Shown: positions 36,065-45,230, counted from the first letter of the stretch. The stretch is DNA of 64,000 nt from Massilia varians (GCF_027923905.1 NZ_AP026966.1:4837001-4901000), one strand, 5' to 3'. Notes: generated by a model not told the origin, from the sequence alone. Program-made: numbers and translations.

Positions 36065-38862
36065 GTTGCCAATTGTGCCATGCCTTCGAGGATTTGGCCG
36101 CCACCGTAGCTTCCCTGCGGCGCGACCTCACCGCCGGGCGTCACCTTGATGGCGCAATACTTGAACTCCGGAATCTTTCCAAAAGGATCGAGCGCGGCGT
36201 TGGTCAGGCGGTTAATCGCCGCCTCGTAATAACAGAAGGGCACGAAGATCGCCCCCACCGGCGAACTGTCGTCGGCCCGTGCGTACAGCACCACTTCGCC
36301 GCGGCGCGAGGCGATCGTGACGGGCTGGCCCGGCTTGAGCCCCAAGCGTTCCAGGTCGAGCGGATGCACCAGCGCCACCGGATCGGGCTCGATCGCGTCT
36401 AACACCGTGGCGCGCCGCGTCATGCTGCCGGTATGCCAGTGCTCGAGCTGGCGGCCGGTGATCAGGACCATCGGGTAGTCGGCGTCGGGCCGCTCGTCGG
36501 CCGGGATGATGTCGGCCGGGACGAAACGCGCCCTGCCGCCCTCGCGCGGGAACAGCTCGGTGAACACCACCGGCTGGCCCATGTCGCCCTCGTTCATGCA
36601 CGGATACACCACCGCGCCGTTGCGCTCCAGGCGTTCCCAGGTGATGCCGCCGATGCTGGCCATGGTGTGGCGCATCTCATCGAACACTTCCGATACGTGG
36701 CCATAGTTCCAGCGCAAGCCGAGGCGCTTCGCCATCTGCTGGATGATCCACAGGTCCTGCTTCGCCTCGCCCGGCGGGTCGATCGCCTGGCGGCCCAGCT
36801 GAACCAGGCGGTCGGTATTGGTGAAGGTGCCGGTCTTTTCCGGGAAGGCGGACGCCGGCAGGATCACGTCGGCTAGGTAGGCCGTCTCGGTCAGGAAGAT
36901 GTCCTGCACCACCAGGTGCTCCAGGGCCGCCAGCGCGGCGCGCGCATGGTTGGCGTCGGGATCGGACATGGCCGGGTTCTCGCCCATGATGTACATGCCG
37001 CGGATCTGGCCGCTTTGAATAGCGTCCATGATCTCGACCACGGTCAGGCCCGGCCTGGGGTCGAGGGTGGCGCCCCAGGCCTGCTCGAAACGGGCGCGCG
37101 CGGCCGGGTTGTCCACGCGCTGGTAGTCCGGCAGCATCATCGGAATCAGGCCGGCGTCGGAGGCGCCCTGCACGTTGTTCTGGCCGCGCAGCGGATGCAG
37201 GCCGGTGCCCGGGCGGCCGATCTGGCCCGTCATCAGGCTGAGCGCGATCAGGCAGCGCGCGTTATCCGTGCCGTGCACGTGCTGGGACACGCCCATGCCC
37301 CACAGGATCATCGAGCCCTTCGAGGTGGCGTACAGGCGCGCCACGTAGCGGATGGTGTCGGCATCGATGCCGCAGATCGACGCCATCGCTTCCGGGCTGT
37401 ACTCGGCCACGTTCTTTTCCAGGTCTTCATAACCGACCGTGCGGCTGGCGATGAAGTCGGCATCGACCAGGCGCTCGCTGACGATCACGTGCATCATCGC
37501 ATTGAGCAGCGCGACGTCGGTGTCGGGCTTGAACTGCAGGTAACGGTGCGCGTGGCGCGCCAGCTCGGAACGGCGCGGGTCCATCACGACGAGCTTGGCG
37601 CCGTCCCTGACCGCATTCTTGATCCAGGTCGCGGCGACCGGGTGGTTGACGGTCGGGTTGGCGCCGATCACGACGATCACCTCGGCGCGCGTCACGTCCA
37701 TCACCGGGTTCGACACCGCGCCCGAGCCGATCCCTTCCAGCAGTGCCGAGACCGAGGAGGCGTGGCACAGGCGGGTGCAGTGGTCGACGTTGTTGGTCCC
37801 GAAGCCGGTACGCACCAGCTTCTGGAACAGGTAGGCTTCCTCGTTGCTGCCCTTGGCCGAACCGAAACCGGCCAGGGCCGCACCGCCGTGGGCGTCGCGG
37901 ATGGCGGCCAGCTTGCCGCCGGCAAGCGCCAGGGCCTCGTCCCAGCTCGCTTCGCGGAACACGTCCAGCACGCGCTCCGGGTCCATCGTGAAGTCGCCGC
38001 TCTTGGGCACGCCGGCGCGGCGGATCAGCGGTTTGGTCAGGCGGTGCGGGTGATGGGCGTAGTCGAAGCCGTAGCGGCCCTTGACGCACAGGCGGCCCAG
38101 GTTGGCCGGACCGTTGCGTCCCTCCACGTACAGGATCTTGTTGTCCTTCACGTTATAGGTCAGCTGGCAGCCGACGCCGCAGTAGGGGCAGACCGAATCG
38201 ACCTGCTTGTCGGGAATGTTGAGGGCTACCTCGCGCGCCGGCATCAGGGCGCCGGTCGGGCAGGCCTGCACGCACTCGCCGCAGGCCACACAGGTGGAGG
38301 CACCCATCGGGTCGTCCTGGTCGAACACGATCTTGGTGTCTTGCCCGCGGAAGGCCAGGCCGATCACGTCGTTGACCTGCTCGTCGCGGCAGGCGCGCAC
38401 GCAGCGCGTGCACTGGATGCAGGCATCCAGGTTGACGCTGATGGCGGCGTGGCTCCGGTCGGCCTGTGGCTGGCGGCGGGTCGGCGCGAAGCGCGGCTTG
38501 CCGACGCCGAGCTTTTCGGCCCAGATGTCGACTTCGTTCTTGCGGGTGTACTCGGCCTCGGGCATGTCGGCCTGCAACAGCTCGAGCACCATCTTCTGGG
38601 CGGCCAGCGCGCGCGGGCTGTCGGTCGTGACCTTCATGCCCGGCGCCGGGTTGCGGCAGCACGAGGGTGCGAGCACGCGCTCGCCGGCGATCTCCACCAT
38701 GCAGGAGCGGCAGTTGCCGACGGACGCCAAGCCCTCCTTGTAGCACAGGCGCGGCACTTCGATGCCCTCGCGCGCGGCGACCTCGATCAGGGTCTCGTGC
38801 GGCAGCGCGTCCACGGCGCGGCCATTGAGTTCGAAGGAAACGGTAGGGATGGGAGCGTTCAT
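36061..38862 (-). CDS. NAD-linked formate dehydrogenase catalytic (alpha) subunit
   Basis: A 933-aa FdsA-type protein. Order: [2Fe-2S] domain (~1-85, CYKEGLASVGNCRSC), NuoG-like His/Cys stretch, two ferredoxin-type [4Fe-4S] sites (CIQCTRCVRAC and CVACGECVQACPTGA), a [4Fe-4S] CPYCGVGC, then the bis-MGD oxidoreductase domain. The metal-ligating residue is Cys366 in RLCH (TGC codon, not selenocysteine TGA). Start ATG 38862, 14 bp after the beta subunit stop. It oxidises formate to CO2, passing electrons to the NAD-reducing subunit. Confidence 0.95.
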   Translation of the reverse strand: MNAPIPTVSFELNGRAVDALPHETLIEVAAREGIEVPRLCYKEGLASVGNCRSCMVEIAGERVLAPSCCRNPAPGMKVTTDSPRALAAQKMVLELLQADMPEAEYTRKNEVDIWAEKLGVGKPRFAPTRRQPQADRSHAAISVNLDACIQCTRCVRACRDEQVNDVIGLAFRGQDTKIVFDQDDPMGASTCVACGECVQACPTGALMPAREVALNIPDKQVDSVCPYCGVGCQLTYNVKDNKILYVEGRNGPANLGRLCVKGRYGFDYAHHPHRLTKPLIRRAGVPKSGDFTMDPERVLDVFREASWDEALALAGGKLAAIRDAHGGAALAGFGSAKGSNEEAYLFQKLVRTGFGTNNVDHCTRLCHASSVSALLEGIGSGAVSNPVMDVTRAEVIVVIGANPTVNHPVAATWIKNAVRDGAKLVVMDPRRSELARHAHRYLQFKPDTDVALLNAMMHVIVSERLVDADFIASRTVGYEDLEKNVAEYSPEAMASICGIDADTIRYVARLYATSKGSMILWGMGVSQHVHGTDNARCLIALSLMTGQIGRPGTGLHPLRGQNNVQGASDAGLIPMMLPDYQRVDNPAARARFEQAWGATLDPRPGLTVVEIMDAIQSGQIRGMYIMGENPAMSDPDANHARAALAALEHLVVQDIFLTETAYLADVILPASAFPEKTGTFTNTDRLVQLGRQAIDPPGEAKQDLWIIQQMAKRLGLRWNYGHVSEVFDEMRHTMASIGGITWERLERNGAVVYPCMNEGDMGQPVVFTELFPREGGRARFVPADIIPADERPDADYPMVLITGRQLEHWHTGSMTRRATVLDAIEPDPVALVHPLDLERLGLKPGQPVTIASRRGEVVLYARADDSSPVGAIFVPFCYYEAAINRLTNAALDPFGKIPEFKYCAIKVTPGGEVAPQGSYGGGQILEGMAQLAT

Positions 38863-38876
38863 GGCGGTGTACCTTT

Positions 38877-40589
38877 TTACTTGGCCAGCTCGTGAGGAAA
38901 ATACTTGATGACGCAGTCGACCGGGTTCGGCGCCGCCTGGCCCAGGCCGCAGATCGAGGCGTCGCGCATCACCTGCGACAGCTCGCCCAGCAGCGCGGTA
39001 TCCCATTGCGGCTGCCTGATCAGGTCGAGTGCCTTGGCGGTGCCGTTGCGGCAGGGCGTGCACTGGCCGCAGGACTCGTCCTTGAAGAAGGCCAGCGTGT
39101 TGCGGGCGGCGGCGACCGCGCTTTCCTGGTTCGACAGCACCACCACCGCGGCCGAACCGATGAAGCAGCCGTAGGGCTGCAGGGTATCGAAGTCGAGCGG
39201 AATGTCGCCCATCGATGCCGGCAGGATGCCGCCCGAGGCGCCGCCCGGCAGGTAGGCATAGAAGCTGTGGCCCTCCTGCATGCCGCCGCAGTACTCATCG
39301 ATGAGTTCCGTGATCGTGATGCCGCTAGGTGCCAGCTTGACGCCAGGTAGACGCACCCGGCCCGAGACCGAGAACGAGCGCAGGCCGCGCCGTCCGTGGC
39401 GTCCGTGGCTGGCGAACCAGTCGGCGCCGCGCTCGAGGATGTCGCGCACCCAGTGCAGCGACTCGAAATTGTGTTCCAGCGTCGGACGCCCGAACAGGCC
39501 GATCTGGGCCACGTAGGGCGGACGCAGGCGCGGCATGCCGCGCTTGCCTTCGATCGATTCGATCATCGCCGACTCTTCGCCGCAGATATAGGCGCCGGCG
39601 CCGCGCCGCAGGTAAATCGGCGGCATGTCCGGCACCGGCGGATCAAGACGCAGCTTGTCCAGTTCGGCTTCCAGCATAGCGCGGCAGCCGTGGTATTCGT
39701 CGCGCAGGTAGATGTAGATGGCCTCGATGCCGACCGCCCAGGCGGCGATCAGCGCGCCTTCCAGGAAACGGTGCGGATCGCGTTCGAGGTAGACGCGGTC
39801 CTTGAAGGTGCCGGGCTCGCCTTCGTCGATGTTGATGGCCATCAGGCGCGGGCCGGGCTCGGCACGCACGATGCGCCACTTGCGGCCCAGCGGGAAGCCG
39901 GCGCCCCCCAGACCGCGCAGGCCCGAGTTTTCCAGCGTCTGGATGACCTGTTCCACATCGTGTCGGCCGGCGACGCAACTGCGCAGCAGCGCGTAACCGC
40001 CGGCTTCGCGGTAGGCTGCGTCATCGATGTAGTTGCCCACCGCGTCGGCCGTTTCACCGGCACCGACCTTGGCCAGCACGGCTTCAAGGCTGGCATGCGG
40101 CACCGCGCGCTGCCCCACCACCGCCACCGGCGCCTGCTCGCAGCGGCCGACGCAGGGCGCCTCCAGCACCCGCACTTCCCGCCCCAGCAGCGCCGGCAGC
40201 CTGTCCAGCAGTTCGCGCGCTCCCGCCATCTCGCAGGACAGGCCGGCGCAGACGCGTACCGTCAGCGCGGCGGGCGCCTGTTCTCCCTCTTTCACCACGT
40301 CGAAATGGTGATAGAAGCTGGCGACCTCGTAGACCTCGGCCTGGGCCAGGCGCATCTCCTGCGCCAGTGCGGCCAGGTGGTGGCTGCCCAGGCAGCCGAA
40401 ACGGTCCTGGATCTTGTGCAGGTGCTCGATGAGCAGGTCGCGCCGGCGCGATTCGCTGCCCAGCAGTGCCTGGACCTCGCTGAGTGCCTGCGGGTCGACG
40501 CGGCGTCCCTTGGGCGCTTCGCGCTTGCGCTGGCGGCTGGCGCCGCTCATGTCGTCAATGCGGGCGATCGGGATGACAGGATGGTTCAT
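38877..40589 (-). CDS. Formate dehydrogenase NAD-reducing subunit, NuoE-NuoF fusion
   Basis: A 570-aa protein joining FdsG and FdsB, which are separate in classical fds operons. Residues ~35-160 are NuoE-like with [2Fe-2S] ligands Cys114, Cys119, Cys146 and Cys150. The rest is NuoF-like: GLGGAGFPLGRKW (FMN), GAGAYICGEESAMIESIEGKRG (NADH) and [4Fe-4S] ligands Cys507, Cys510, Cys513 and Cys547. It takes electrons from the alpha subunit to NAD+. Located between the OFA transporter and the alpha subunit. Confidence 0.94.
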   Translation of the reverse strand: MNHPVIPIARIDDMSGASRQRKREAPKGRRVDPQALSEVQALLGSESRRRDLLIEHLHKIQDRFGCLGSHHLAALAQEMRLAQAEVYEVASFYHHFDVVKEGEQAPAALTVRVCAGLSCEMAGARELLDRLPALLGREVRVLEAPCVGRCEQAPVAVVGQRAVPHASLEAVLAKVGAGETADAVGNYIDDAAYREAGGYALLRSCVAGRHDVEQVIQTLENSGLRGLGGAGFPLGRKWRIVRAEPGPRLMAINIDEGEPGTFKDRVYLERDPHRFLEGALIAAWAVGIEAIYIYLRDEYHGCRAMLEAELDKLRLDPPVPDMPPIYLRRGAGAYICGEESAMIESIEGKRGMPRLRPPYVAQIGLFGRPTLEHNFESLHWVRDILERGADWFASHGRHGRRGLRSFSVSGRVRLPGVKLAPSGITITELIDEYCGGMQEGHSFYAYLPGGASGGILPASMGDIPLDFDTLQPYGCFIGSAAVVVLSNQESAVAAARNTLAFFKDESCGQCTPCRNGTAKALDLIRQPQWDTALLGELSQVMRDASICGLGQAAPNPVDCVIKYFPHELAK

Positions 40590-40632
40590 GATGGGTCCCG
40601 GTGATTCGTTGGGGGATTAGTCAATGGTACTG

Positions 40633-40665
40633 CAAGGCGTGGACGGCATGGCCGCCCACGCCTTG
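40633..40665. repeat. CAAGGCGTGG...CCACGCCTTG hairpin between MFS and FDH genes
   Basis: Perfect 10-bp arms around a 13-nt loop that itself has ACGGC-ATG-GCCG. The inner part, GTGGACGGCATGGCCGCCCAC, mirrors the core of the GTAGGGTGGACGG repeat family. It could attenuate or stabilise mRNA between the transporter and dehydrogenase genes. Confidence 0.6.
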
Positions 40666-40670
40666 CCGGC

Positions 40671-42308
40671 TTACTGGAACAGCACCACCGCCTTTTGCAG
40701 CGTGATCCACACGCCGACCAGGAGCGGAATGCCGACCGCCGCCCAGGCGAAGGTGGCCAGCGCCGGGTTGGCCGCGCCGACGGCGACCGCGCCGCCGCGC
40801 ACGCCGTTTGATGCGCTCAGGTCGCGCTCCTGCGCCAGCTTCTTCTCCGCCGCCAGCTCGGCATCGGTCATGAAGTGCTTGTCGGCCAGCGGGCGGATCA
40901 TCGCGTTCAGCACGATGCCGACGACCACCAGGCCGGCCAGCACATACATGGTCACGTCGTAGGCCTGGGCCTTGGGCACGCCATGGGCGATCTGGTACTC
41001 GCGGATGTAGTTGATCAGGATCGGGCCGAGCACGCCCGCAGCAGCCCAGGCCGTGAGCAGGCGGCCGTGGATGGCGCCGACCATCTGGGTGCCGAACAGG
41101 TCGGCCAGGTAGGCCGGCACGGTTGCGAACCCGCCGCCGTACATCGACAGGATGATGCAGATGAAGCCGACGAACAAGGCCAGCTGGCCGTTGTGCGCCA
41201 TCGAAGGAATCGAGGCGTACAGGACGAAGCCGAGGATCAGGAACACGAAATAGGTCGCCTTGCGCCCGATGTAGTCGGAGCACGAGGCCCAGGCGAAGCG
41301 GCCGCCGATGTTAAACAGGGACAGCAGGCCGGTGAAACCGGCGGCGATGGCCGCGATCTGGCCTTTCTGCGTCACGTCGAGCTCGTTGAAGCCGGCGTCG
41401 ATGCCGATCAGGCGCCCACCGAACACTTCCTGCAGCAGTGGCGAGGCCATGCCCAGGATCCCGATGCCCGCCGAGACGTTCAGGAACAGCACGCCCCAGA
41501 TCAGCCAGAACTGCGGGATGCCCCAGACGCGGCTGGCGTGCACGTGGCGCGCCGTGATCATCGTGGTGGCGGCCTTCGCCGGCGCGGTCCAGCCCTCAGG
41601 CTTCCAGCCGTTGGCGGGCACGCGGTAGGTCAGCGCGCCGGCGACCATGAACACGAAATAGATCGCGGCCAGGGCCAGGAAGGTCTCCCACACGCCGACC
41701 GAGGTCGGGGTGGCGAAGTACTTCATCAGCTTGTCGGCCAGCGGCGCGCCGATCATGGCGCCGCCGCCGAAGCCCATGATCGCCATGCCGGTCGCCATGC
41801 CGCGCCGGTCCGGGAACCACTTGATGAGGGTCGAGACCGGCGAGATGTAGCCCAGCCCCAGCCCGATGCCGCCGATGACGCCGGAGCCGATCCACATCAG
41901 CCAGATCTGGTGCGTGTAGACGCCGATGCTCGATATCACCAGGCCGCCGCACCAGCACAGCGCCGACACCAGGCCCGCCTTGCGTGGCCCCGCATGCTCG
42001 AGCCAGCCGCCGAACAGCCAGGCCGACAGGCCGAGGAATACGAAGAACAGCGTGTACATCCAGCCCAGCATCGAAATCGGCCAGTCGCAGGTCGTGGCGA
42101 AGATCTGCTGCATGAAGCTCATCTCGGCCGGGCAGCTCACCGATTCGGTGATGCCGATCGCTTTCGACAGCGGTAGCCAGAACACCGAGAAACCGTAGGC
42201 CATGCCGATGCACAGGTGAATCGCGAGCGCCGCCGGCGGTACCAGCCAGCGATTGAAACCGGGTCCTGCGATGGTGTGTTCCTTGTCAAGAAAACCGAAT
42301 CCAGCCAT
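40671..42308 (-). CDS. MFS transporter, oxalate/formate antiporter (OFA) family
   Basis: A 545-aa protein with about 12-14 membrane segments; N-terminal LCIGMAYGFSVFWLPLSKAI and the loop LIKWFPDRRGMATGMAIMGFGGGAMIG are typical of the OFA family. Longer than the ~420-aa archetype OxlT, with an insertion between TM1 and TM2 containing two Cys. Start ATG 42308 with GGAGG just before it; the frame's earlier ATG (42353) lies in the operator area and is rejected. It heads the formate dehydrogenase operon and probably imports or exchanges formate or a related acid. Confidence 0.88.
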   Translation of the reverse strand: MAGFGFLDKEHTIAGPGFNRWLVPPAALAIHLCIGMAYGFSVFWLPLSKAIGITESVSCPAEMSFMQQIFATTCDWPISMLGWMYTLFFVFLGLSAWLFGGWLEHAGPRKAGLVSALCWCGGLVISSIGVYTHQIWLMWIGSGVIGGIGLGLGYISPVSTLIKWFPDRRGMATGMAIMGFGGGAMIGAPLADKLMKYFATPTSVGVWETFLALAAIYFVFMVAGALTYRVPANGWKPEGWTAPAKAATTMITARHVHASRVWGIPQFWLIWGVLFLNVSAGIGILGMASPLLQEVFGGRLIGIDAGFNELDVTQKGQIAAIAAGFTGLLSLFNIGGRFAWASCSDYIGRKATYFVFLILGFVLYASIPSMAHNGQLALFVGFICIILSMYGGGFATVPAYLADLFGTQMVGAIHGRLLTAWAAAGVLGPILINYIREYQIAHGVPKAQAYDVTMYVLAGLVVVGIVLNAMIRPLADKHFMTDAELAAEKKLAQERDLSASNGVRGGAVAVGAANPALATFAWAAVGIPLLVGVWITLQKAVVLFQ

Positions 42309-42334
42309 GTCCCCTCCAATTTTTTGAGTGTTGG

Positions 42335-42356
42335 AATATGCTTTTAGAAGCATATT
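42335..42356. promoter_or_regulatory. Perfect palindrome upstream of the formate operon
   Basis: AATATGCTT (42335-42343) and AAGCATATT (42348-42356) are perfect 9-bp inverted arms with a 4-nt centre. It sits 27 bp before the transporter ATG, where a repressor or activator would act. The ATATGCTT half-site recurs at the second palindrome near the regulator start. Confidence 0.65.
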
Positions 42357-42424
42357 TATTTGTCATTTTTTATTGTTTTGCGGAGCGTATCATGATGTTT
42401 TTAGGCAAGAAATAGGCTATTTTT

Positions 42425-42434
42425 AGCATATGCT
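42425..42434. promoter_or_regulatory. AGCATATGCT palindrome covering the regulator start codon
   Basis: A perfect 10-bp palindrome whose central ATG (42430-42432) is the start codon of the ModE-type regulator. It shares the GCATAT core with the 42335-42356 palindrome, about 75 bp away in the same 121-bp AT-rich spacer. No Shine-Dalgarno precedes the ATG, so autoregulation at the start site and leaderless translation are possible. Confidence 0.5.
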
Positions 42435-43503
42435 TACCGTTCACATCCGCCCGCACTGGGAGATCAGCGTCAAGGGCGAACCGCCGCTGGACACCGCCGC
42501 CCTGCTCGGCCTGCTGCTCTCGATCCAGGACACCGGTTCGATCGCCCAGGCCGCCAAATCGGTGAAGCTGTCCTACCGCTACGCCTGGGGTCTGCTGCGC
42601 ACGGCCGAGGCCCTGTTCGGCCAGCAGCTGCTGCAGACCGGGCGCGGGCGCGGCACCCAGCTCACGCCGCTGGCGCAGAAGCTGGTGTGGGCCGACCGCC
42701 GCATCGCCGCGCGCCTGTCGCCCACGCTGCAAAGCCTCGCTTCCGAACTGGAGGCGGAACTGGTGCGCATCACCGCCAGCCGCGCCCGCGCGCTGCGCAT
42801 GGACGCGAGCCACGGCTTCGCGGTGGCGGCGCTGCTGGGCTGCATCGACCGCGATGTCCTGCCGCTCGACTCGCGCTACCGCACCAGCACCGACGCGGTG
42901 GTGGCACTGGCGCGGCGCGAGTGCGACCTGGCCGGCTTCCACGTGCCGCTCGGGCGCTTCCAGGCGCCGACGGCAAGCTGGTACCTGCGCTGGCTCGACC
43001 CGGAACAGCATTGCCTGGTGCGGGTCGCGGGCCGCGAGCAGGGCCTGATCACGGCCCGCGGCAATCCGCTCGCACTGCGTGGACTGGCCGACCTGGCGCG
43101 CCCCGGCGTGCGCTTCGTGAACCGCCAGGCCGGCTCCGGCACCCGCATGCTGCTCGAGATGATGCTGGACGCCGACGGTCCGTCCCCCGATGCCATCCAG
43201 GGTTTCAACAACGCCGAGTTCACCCATTCCGCGGTGGCGGCCTATATCGCCAGCGGCATGGCCGACGCCGGGATCGGCATGCGCGCGGCCAGCGCCCAGT
43301 TCAAGCTCGACTTCATGCCGCTGGTGAAGGAGGTGTATTACTTCGCCGTGCGCCGCGACGCGCTCGAGGAACCCGCCATGCGCCAGCTGCTGGACCTGAT
43401 GCGTGGGCCGGCCTACCACAGGCTGGTGGCCGCCCTGCCCGGCTACGATGCGCGCGGCGCCGGGGAACTGGTGGAGATCACCGAGGCTTTTTCGGCAACG
43501 TGA
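42430..43503 (+). CDS. ModE/LysR-type HTH regulator with binding-protein-like C-terminal domain
   Basis: A 357-aa protein. Residues ~15-85 form a ModE/LysR-type winged helix (LLLSIQDTGSIAQAAKSVKLSYRYAWGLLR). Residues ~110-340 resemble a PBP-like substrate-binding domain (PF12727 type: FVNRQAGSGTRMLLEMML, then IASGMADAGIGMRA) instead of the Mop domains of ModE. Divergent from the formate dehydrogenase operon, which encodes a Tup-type importer with no binding protein, so its ligand may be molybdate/tungstate or formate. Probably regulates the operon and itself via the two palindromes. Confidence 0.85.
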   Translation: MLTVHIRPHWEISVKGEPPLDTAALLGLLLSIQDTGSIAQAAKSVKLSYRYAWGLLRTAEALFGQQLLQTGRGRGTQLTPLAQKLVWADRRIAARLSPTLQSLASELEAELVRITASRARALRMDASHGFAVAALLGCIDRDVLPLDSRYRTSTDAVVALARRECDLAGFHVPLGRFQAPTASWYLRWLDPEQHCLVRVAGREQGLITARGNPLALRGLADLARPGVRFVNRQAGSGTRMLLEMMLDADGPSPDAIQGFNNAEFTHSAVAAYIASGMADAGIGMRAASAQFKLDFMPLVKEVYYFAVRRDALEEPAMRQLLDLMRGPAYHRLVAALPGYDARGAGELVEITEAFSAT

Positions 43504-43509
43504 GGTGTT

Positions 43510-43540
43510 GTAGGGCGGACGGCATAGCCGTCTACCCTAC
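43510..43540. repeat. GTAGGGCGGACGGC-ATA-GCCGTCTACCCTAC repeat
   Basis: Two 14-nt arms around ATA, pairing except for two sites that can form G-U pairs in RNA. It is a member of the family at 17847 and 21485 and lies just after the regulator stop. Confidence 0.75.
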
Positions 43541-43581
43541 GGCTTGCCTCAATCTGAGCCAGCGGGTATAAAGCAGGCCCC

Positions 43582-44988
43582 ATGATCGATCCGTCTTCCC
43601 TCCCCGCCCGCATCAGCGACATCCTGCTGCGTCATCCCGCCGACGCACCGGCCCTGGTCGAGGACGGCCGTGCCTGGACCTACGGCGAGCTGCGCCGTGA
43701 CATCGAAGGCCACGCCCGCGGGCTGCGCCAACTGGGCGTGCGCGGCGGCGACCGCGTCATGCTGGTCAGCGAGAACTGCGTGGCGCAGGTGGCGCTGCTC
43801 CTGGCGATCGCCAGCATCGACGCCTGGAGCGTGACGGTCAATGCCCGCCTCAGCGAAGGCGAACTGGCGGCGATCCGGGCGCATTGCCGCCCACGCTGCG
43901 TGCTGACCGCCACCAGTGCAGGCGTGACGACGGGCGAGCCGGATGCGGCGGCCGTGCCCGAGCCGGTCAAGCCCGACGGCACGCAGGTGGCGGCGCTGGT
44001 GTACACCACCGGCACCACCGGCCAGCCCAAGGGCGTCATGCTGACCCATGCCAACCTGCTGTTCGTCGCCGCCACCTCCAGCGCCCTGCGTGGCCTGGTT
44101 CCGAGCGACCACGCCAGCGGCGTGCTGCCGATTTCGCACGTGTATGGTCTCACCTCGGTCATGCTGGGCACCCTGTACGCGGGCGCCTGCCTGCACCTGA
44201 TGCCGCGTTTTTCAGCCGCGGCGCTGCTGGCGCAGATCCGCGAAGGAGAGCTCAGCATCGTGCAGGGCGTCCCGGCCATGTACGCACGCCTGCTGGCGCT
44301 CACGCGCGGCGAACCGGCCGCATTTCCTCTGCATTCGCGCCTGCGCTTCTGCTACGCCGGCGGCTCGCCGCTCGACCCGGCCCTCAAGCGCGAGGTCGAA
44401 CGCGTGTTCGGGCTGCCGCTGCACAACGGCTACGGCCTCACCGAGAGCGGCCCGACCGTGTCCCAGACCCGCCTGGACGCCCCGCGCGGCGACACCTCGG
44501 TGGGCCATCCGATCCCCGGGGTCGAGGTGCGCATCGATGCGGCGACCGGCGAGCTGTGGGTGCGCGGCCCGAACGTGATGGCGGGCTACTACCGCGATCC
44601 GGCGCTAACCAGCGCCACCCTGCGCCCCGGCGGCTGGCTGGCCACCGGCGACGTCGCCACCCAGGACGGGGATGGCGCCCTGTTCATTGCCGGGCGCCTG
44701 AAGGAACTGATCATCCGCTCAGGTTTCAATGTCTATCCGCTGGAAGTGGAAACGGCGCTCAACAGCCATCCGGCCGTGCTGCAGTCGGCGGTGGTGGGCC
44801 GGCCGGTTGCCGGCGGCGAGGAAGAGGTGGTGGCGTTTGTCGAAGCCTCCGGCGTGGTCGACGCGGCCGCGCTGCAGGAGTGGCTGCAAAGCCGCCTGGC
44901 GCCTTACAAGCGGCCCTCGCGCATCGTGTTCATGGATGCGCTGCCGGCAGCGCCGAGCGGCAAGATACTCAAGAGCAGGCTGCCGTAG
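43582..44988 (+). CDS. Class I adenylate-forming acyl-CoA synthetase
   Basis: A 468-aa enzyme activating a carboxylic acid with ATP, normally to the CoA thioester. Motifs: YTTGTTGQPKGVMLTH (P-loop-like), NGYGLTESGP, WLATGDV, IIRSGFNVYPLEVE and C-terminal Lys in PSGKILKSRL. It is slightly shorter than typical (500-550 aa). It follows the formate regulator by 78 bp with a repeat and TATAAA in between. Substrate unknown; proximity to an OFA transporter makes a short carboxylate worth considering, but oxalate/formyl-CoA genes are absent. Confidence 0.85.
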   Translation: MIDPSSLPARISDILLRHPADAPALVEDGRAWTYGELRRDIEGHARGLRQLGVRGGDRVMLVSENCVAQVALLLAIASIDAWSVTVNARLSEGELAAIRAHCRPRCVLTATSAGVTTGEPDAAAVPEPVKPDGTQVAALVYTTGTTGQPKGVMLTHANLLFVAATSSALRGLVPSDHASGVLPISHVYGLTSVMLGTLYAGACLHLMPRFSAAALLAQIREGELSIVQGVPAMYARLLALTRGEPAAFPLHSRLRFCYAGGSPLDPALKREVERVFGLPLHNGYGLTESGPTVSQTRLDAPRGDTSVGHPIPGVEVRIDAATGELWVRGPNVMAGYYRDPALTSATLRPGGWLATGDVATQDGDGALFIAGRLKELIIRSGFNVYPLEVETALNSHPAVLQSAVVGRPVAGGEEEVVAFVEASGVVDAAALQEWLQSRLAPYKRPSRIVFMDALPAAPSGKILKSRLP

Positions 44989-44993
44989 GAAGG

Positions 44994-45230
44994 TCAGCGG
45001 CGCCGCTTCTTCCAGTTGTAGTCCGGCCCCGTCACGTCCACGCCCGGATGGCCGACCAGATCGGGATGCTCGGACGACATCGTGATGAAGCGCACCCCTT
45101 CTCCCTCGCGCTGGCGCTTGCGCAGGGTTTCCATGTGCTGCATCGCTTCGACCATGTCGGTGGTCTCGAACAGCTTCTGGTGCGGCGTGCATTTCTCTGC
45201 TTCGACGATTGTCCAGTACACCATGTACAT
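44994..45230 (-). CDS. Small conserved-looking protein of unknown function (78 aa)
   Basis: Start ATG at 45230 is favoured: AGGAGG lies 5 nt upstream, while the ATG three bases earlier (45233) is too close to it. The product begins MYMVYWTIVEAEKCTPHQ, has a helical middle (MVEAMQHMETLRKRQREGEG) and ends in a basic KKRRR. Cytoplasmic, no recognised domain. Its stop faces the synthetase stop at 5 bp distance. Confidence 0.65.
   Translation of the reverse strand: MYMVYWTIVEAEKCTPHQKLFETTDMVEAMQHMETLRKRQREGEGVRFITMSSEHPDLVGHPGVDVTGPDYNWKKRRR

Noticed and set aside
37765..37767. Possible selenocysteine in the formate dehydrogenase catalytic site
   Set aside because: The codon is TGC (Cys366); no in-frame TGA is present.
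43582..44988. Oxalyl-CoA or formyl-CoA pathway enzyme
   Set aside because: The fold is generic adenylate-forming and no oxalyl-CoA decarboxylase or formyl-CoA transferase gene is near, so a specific name is not justified.
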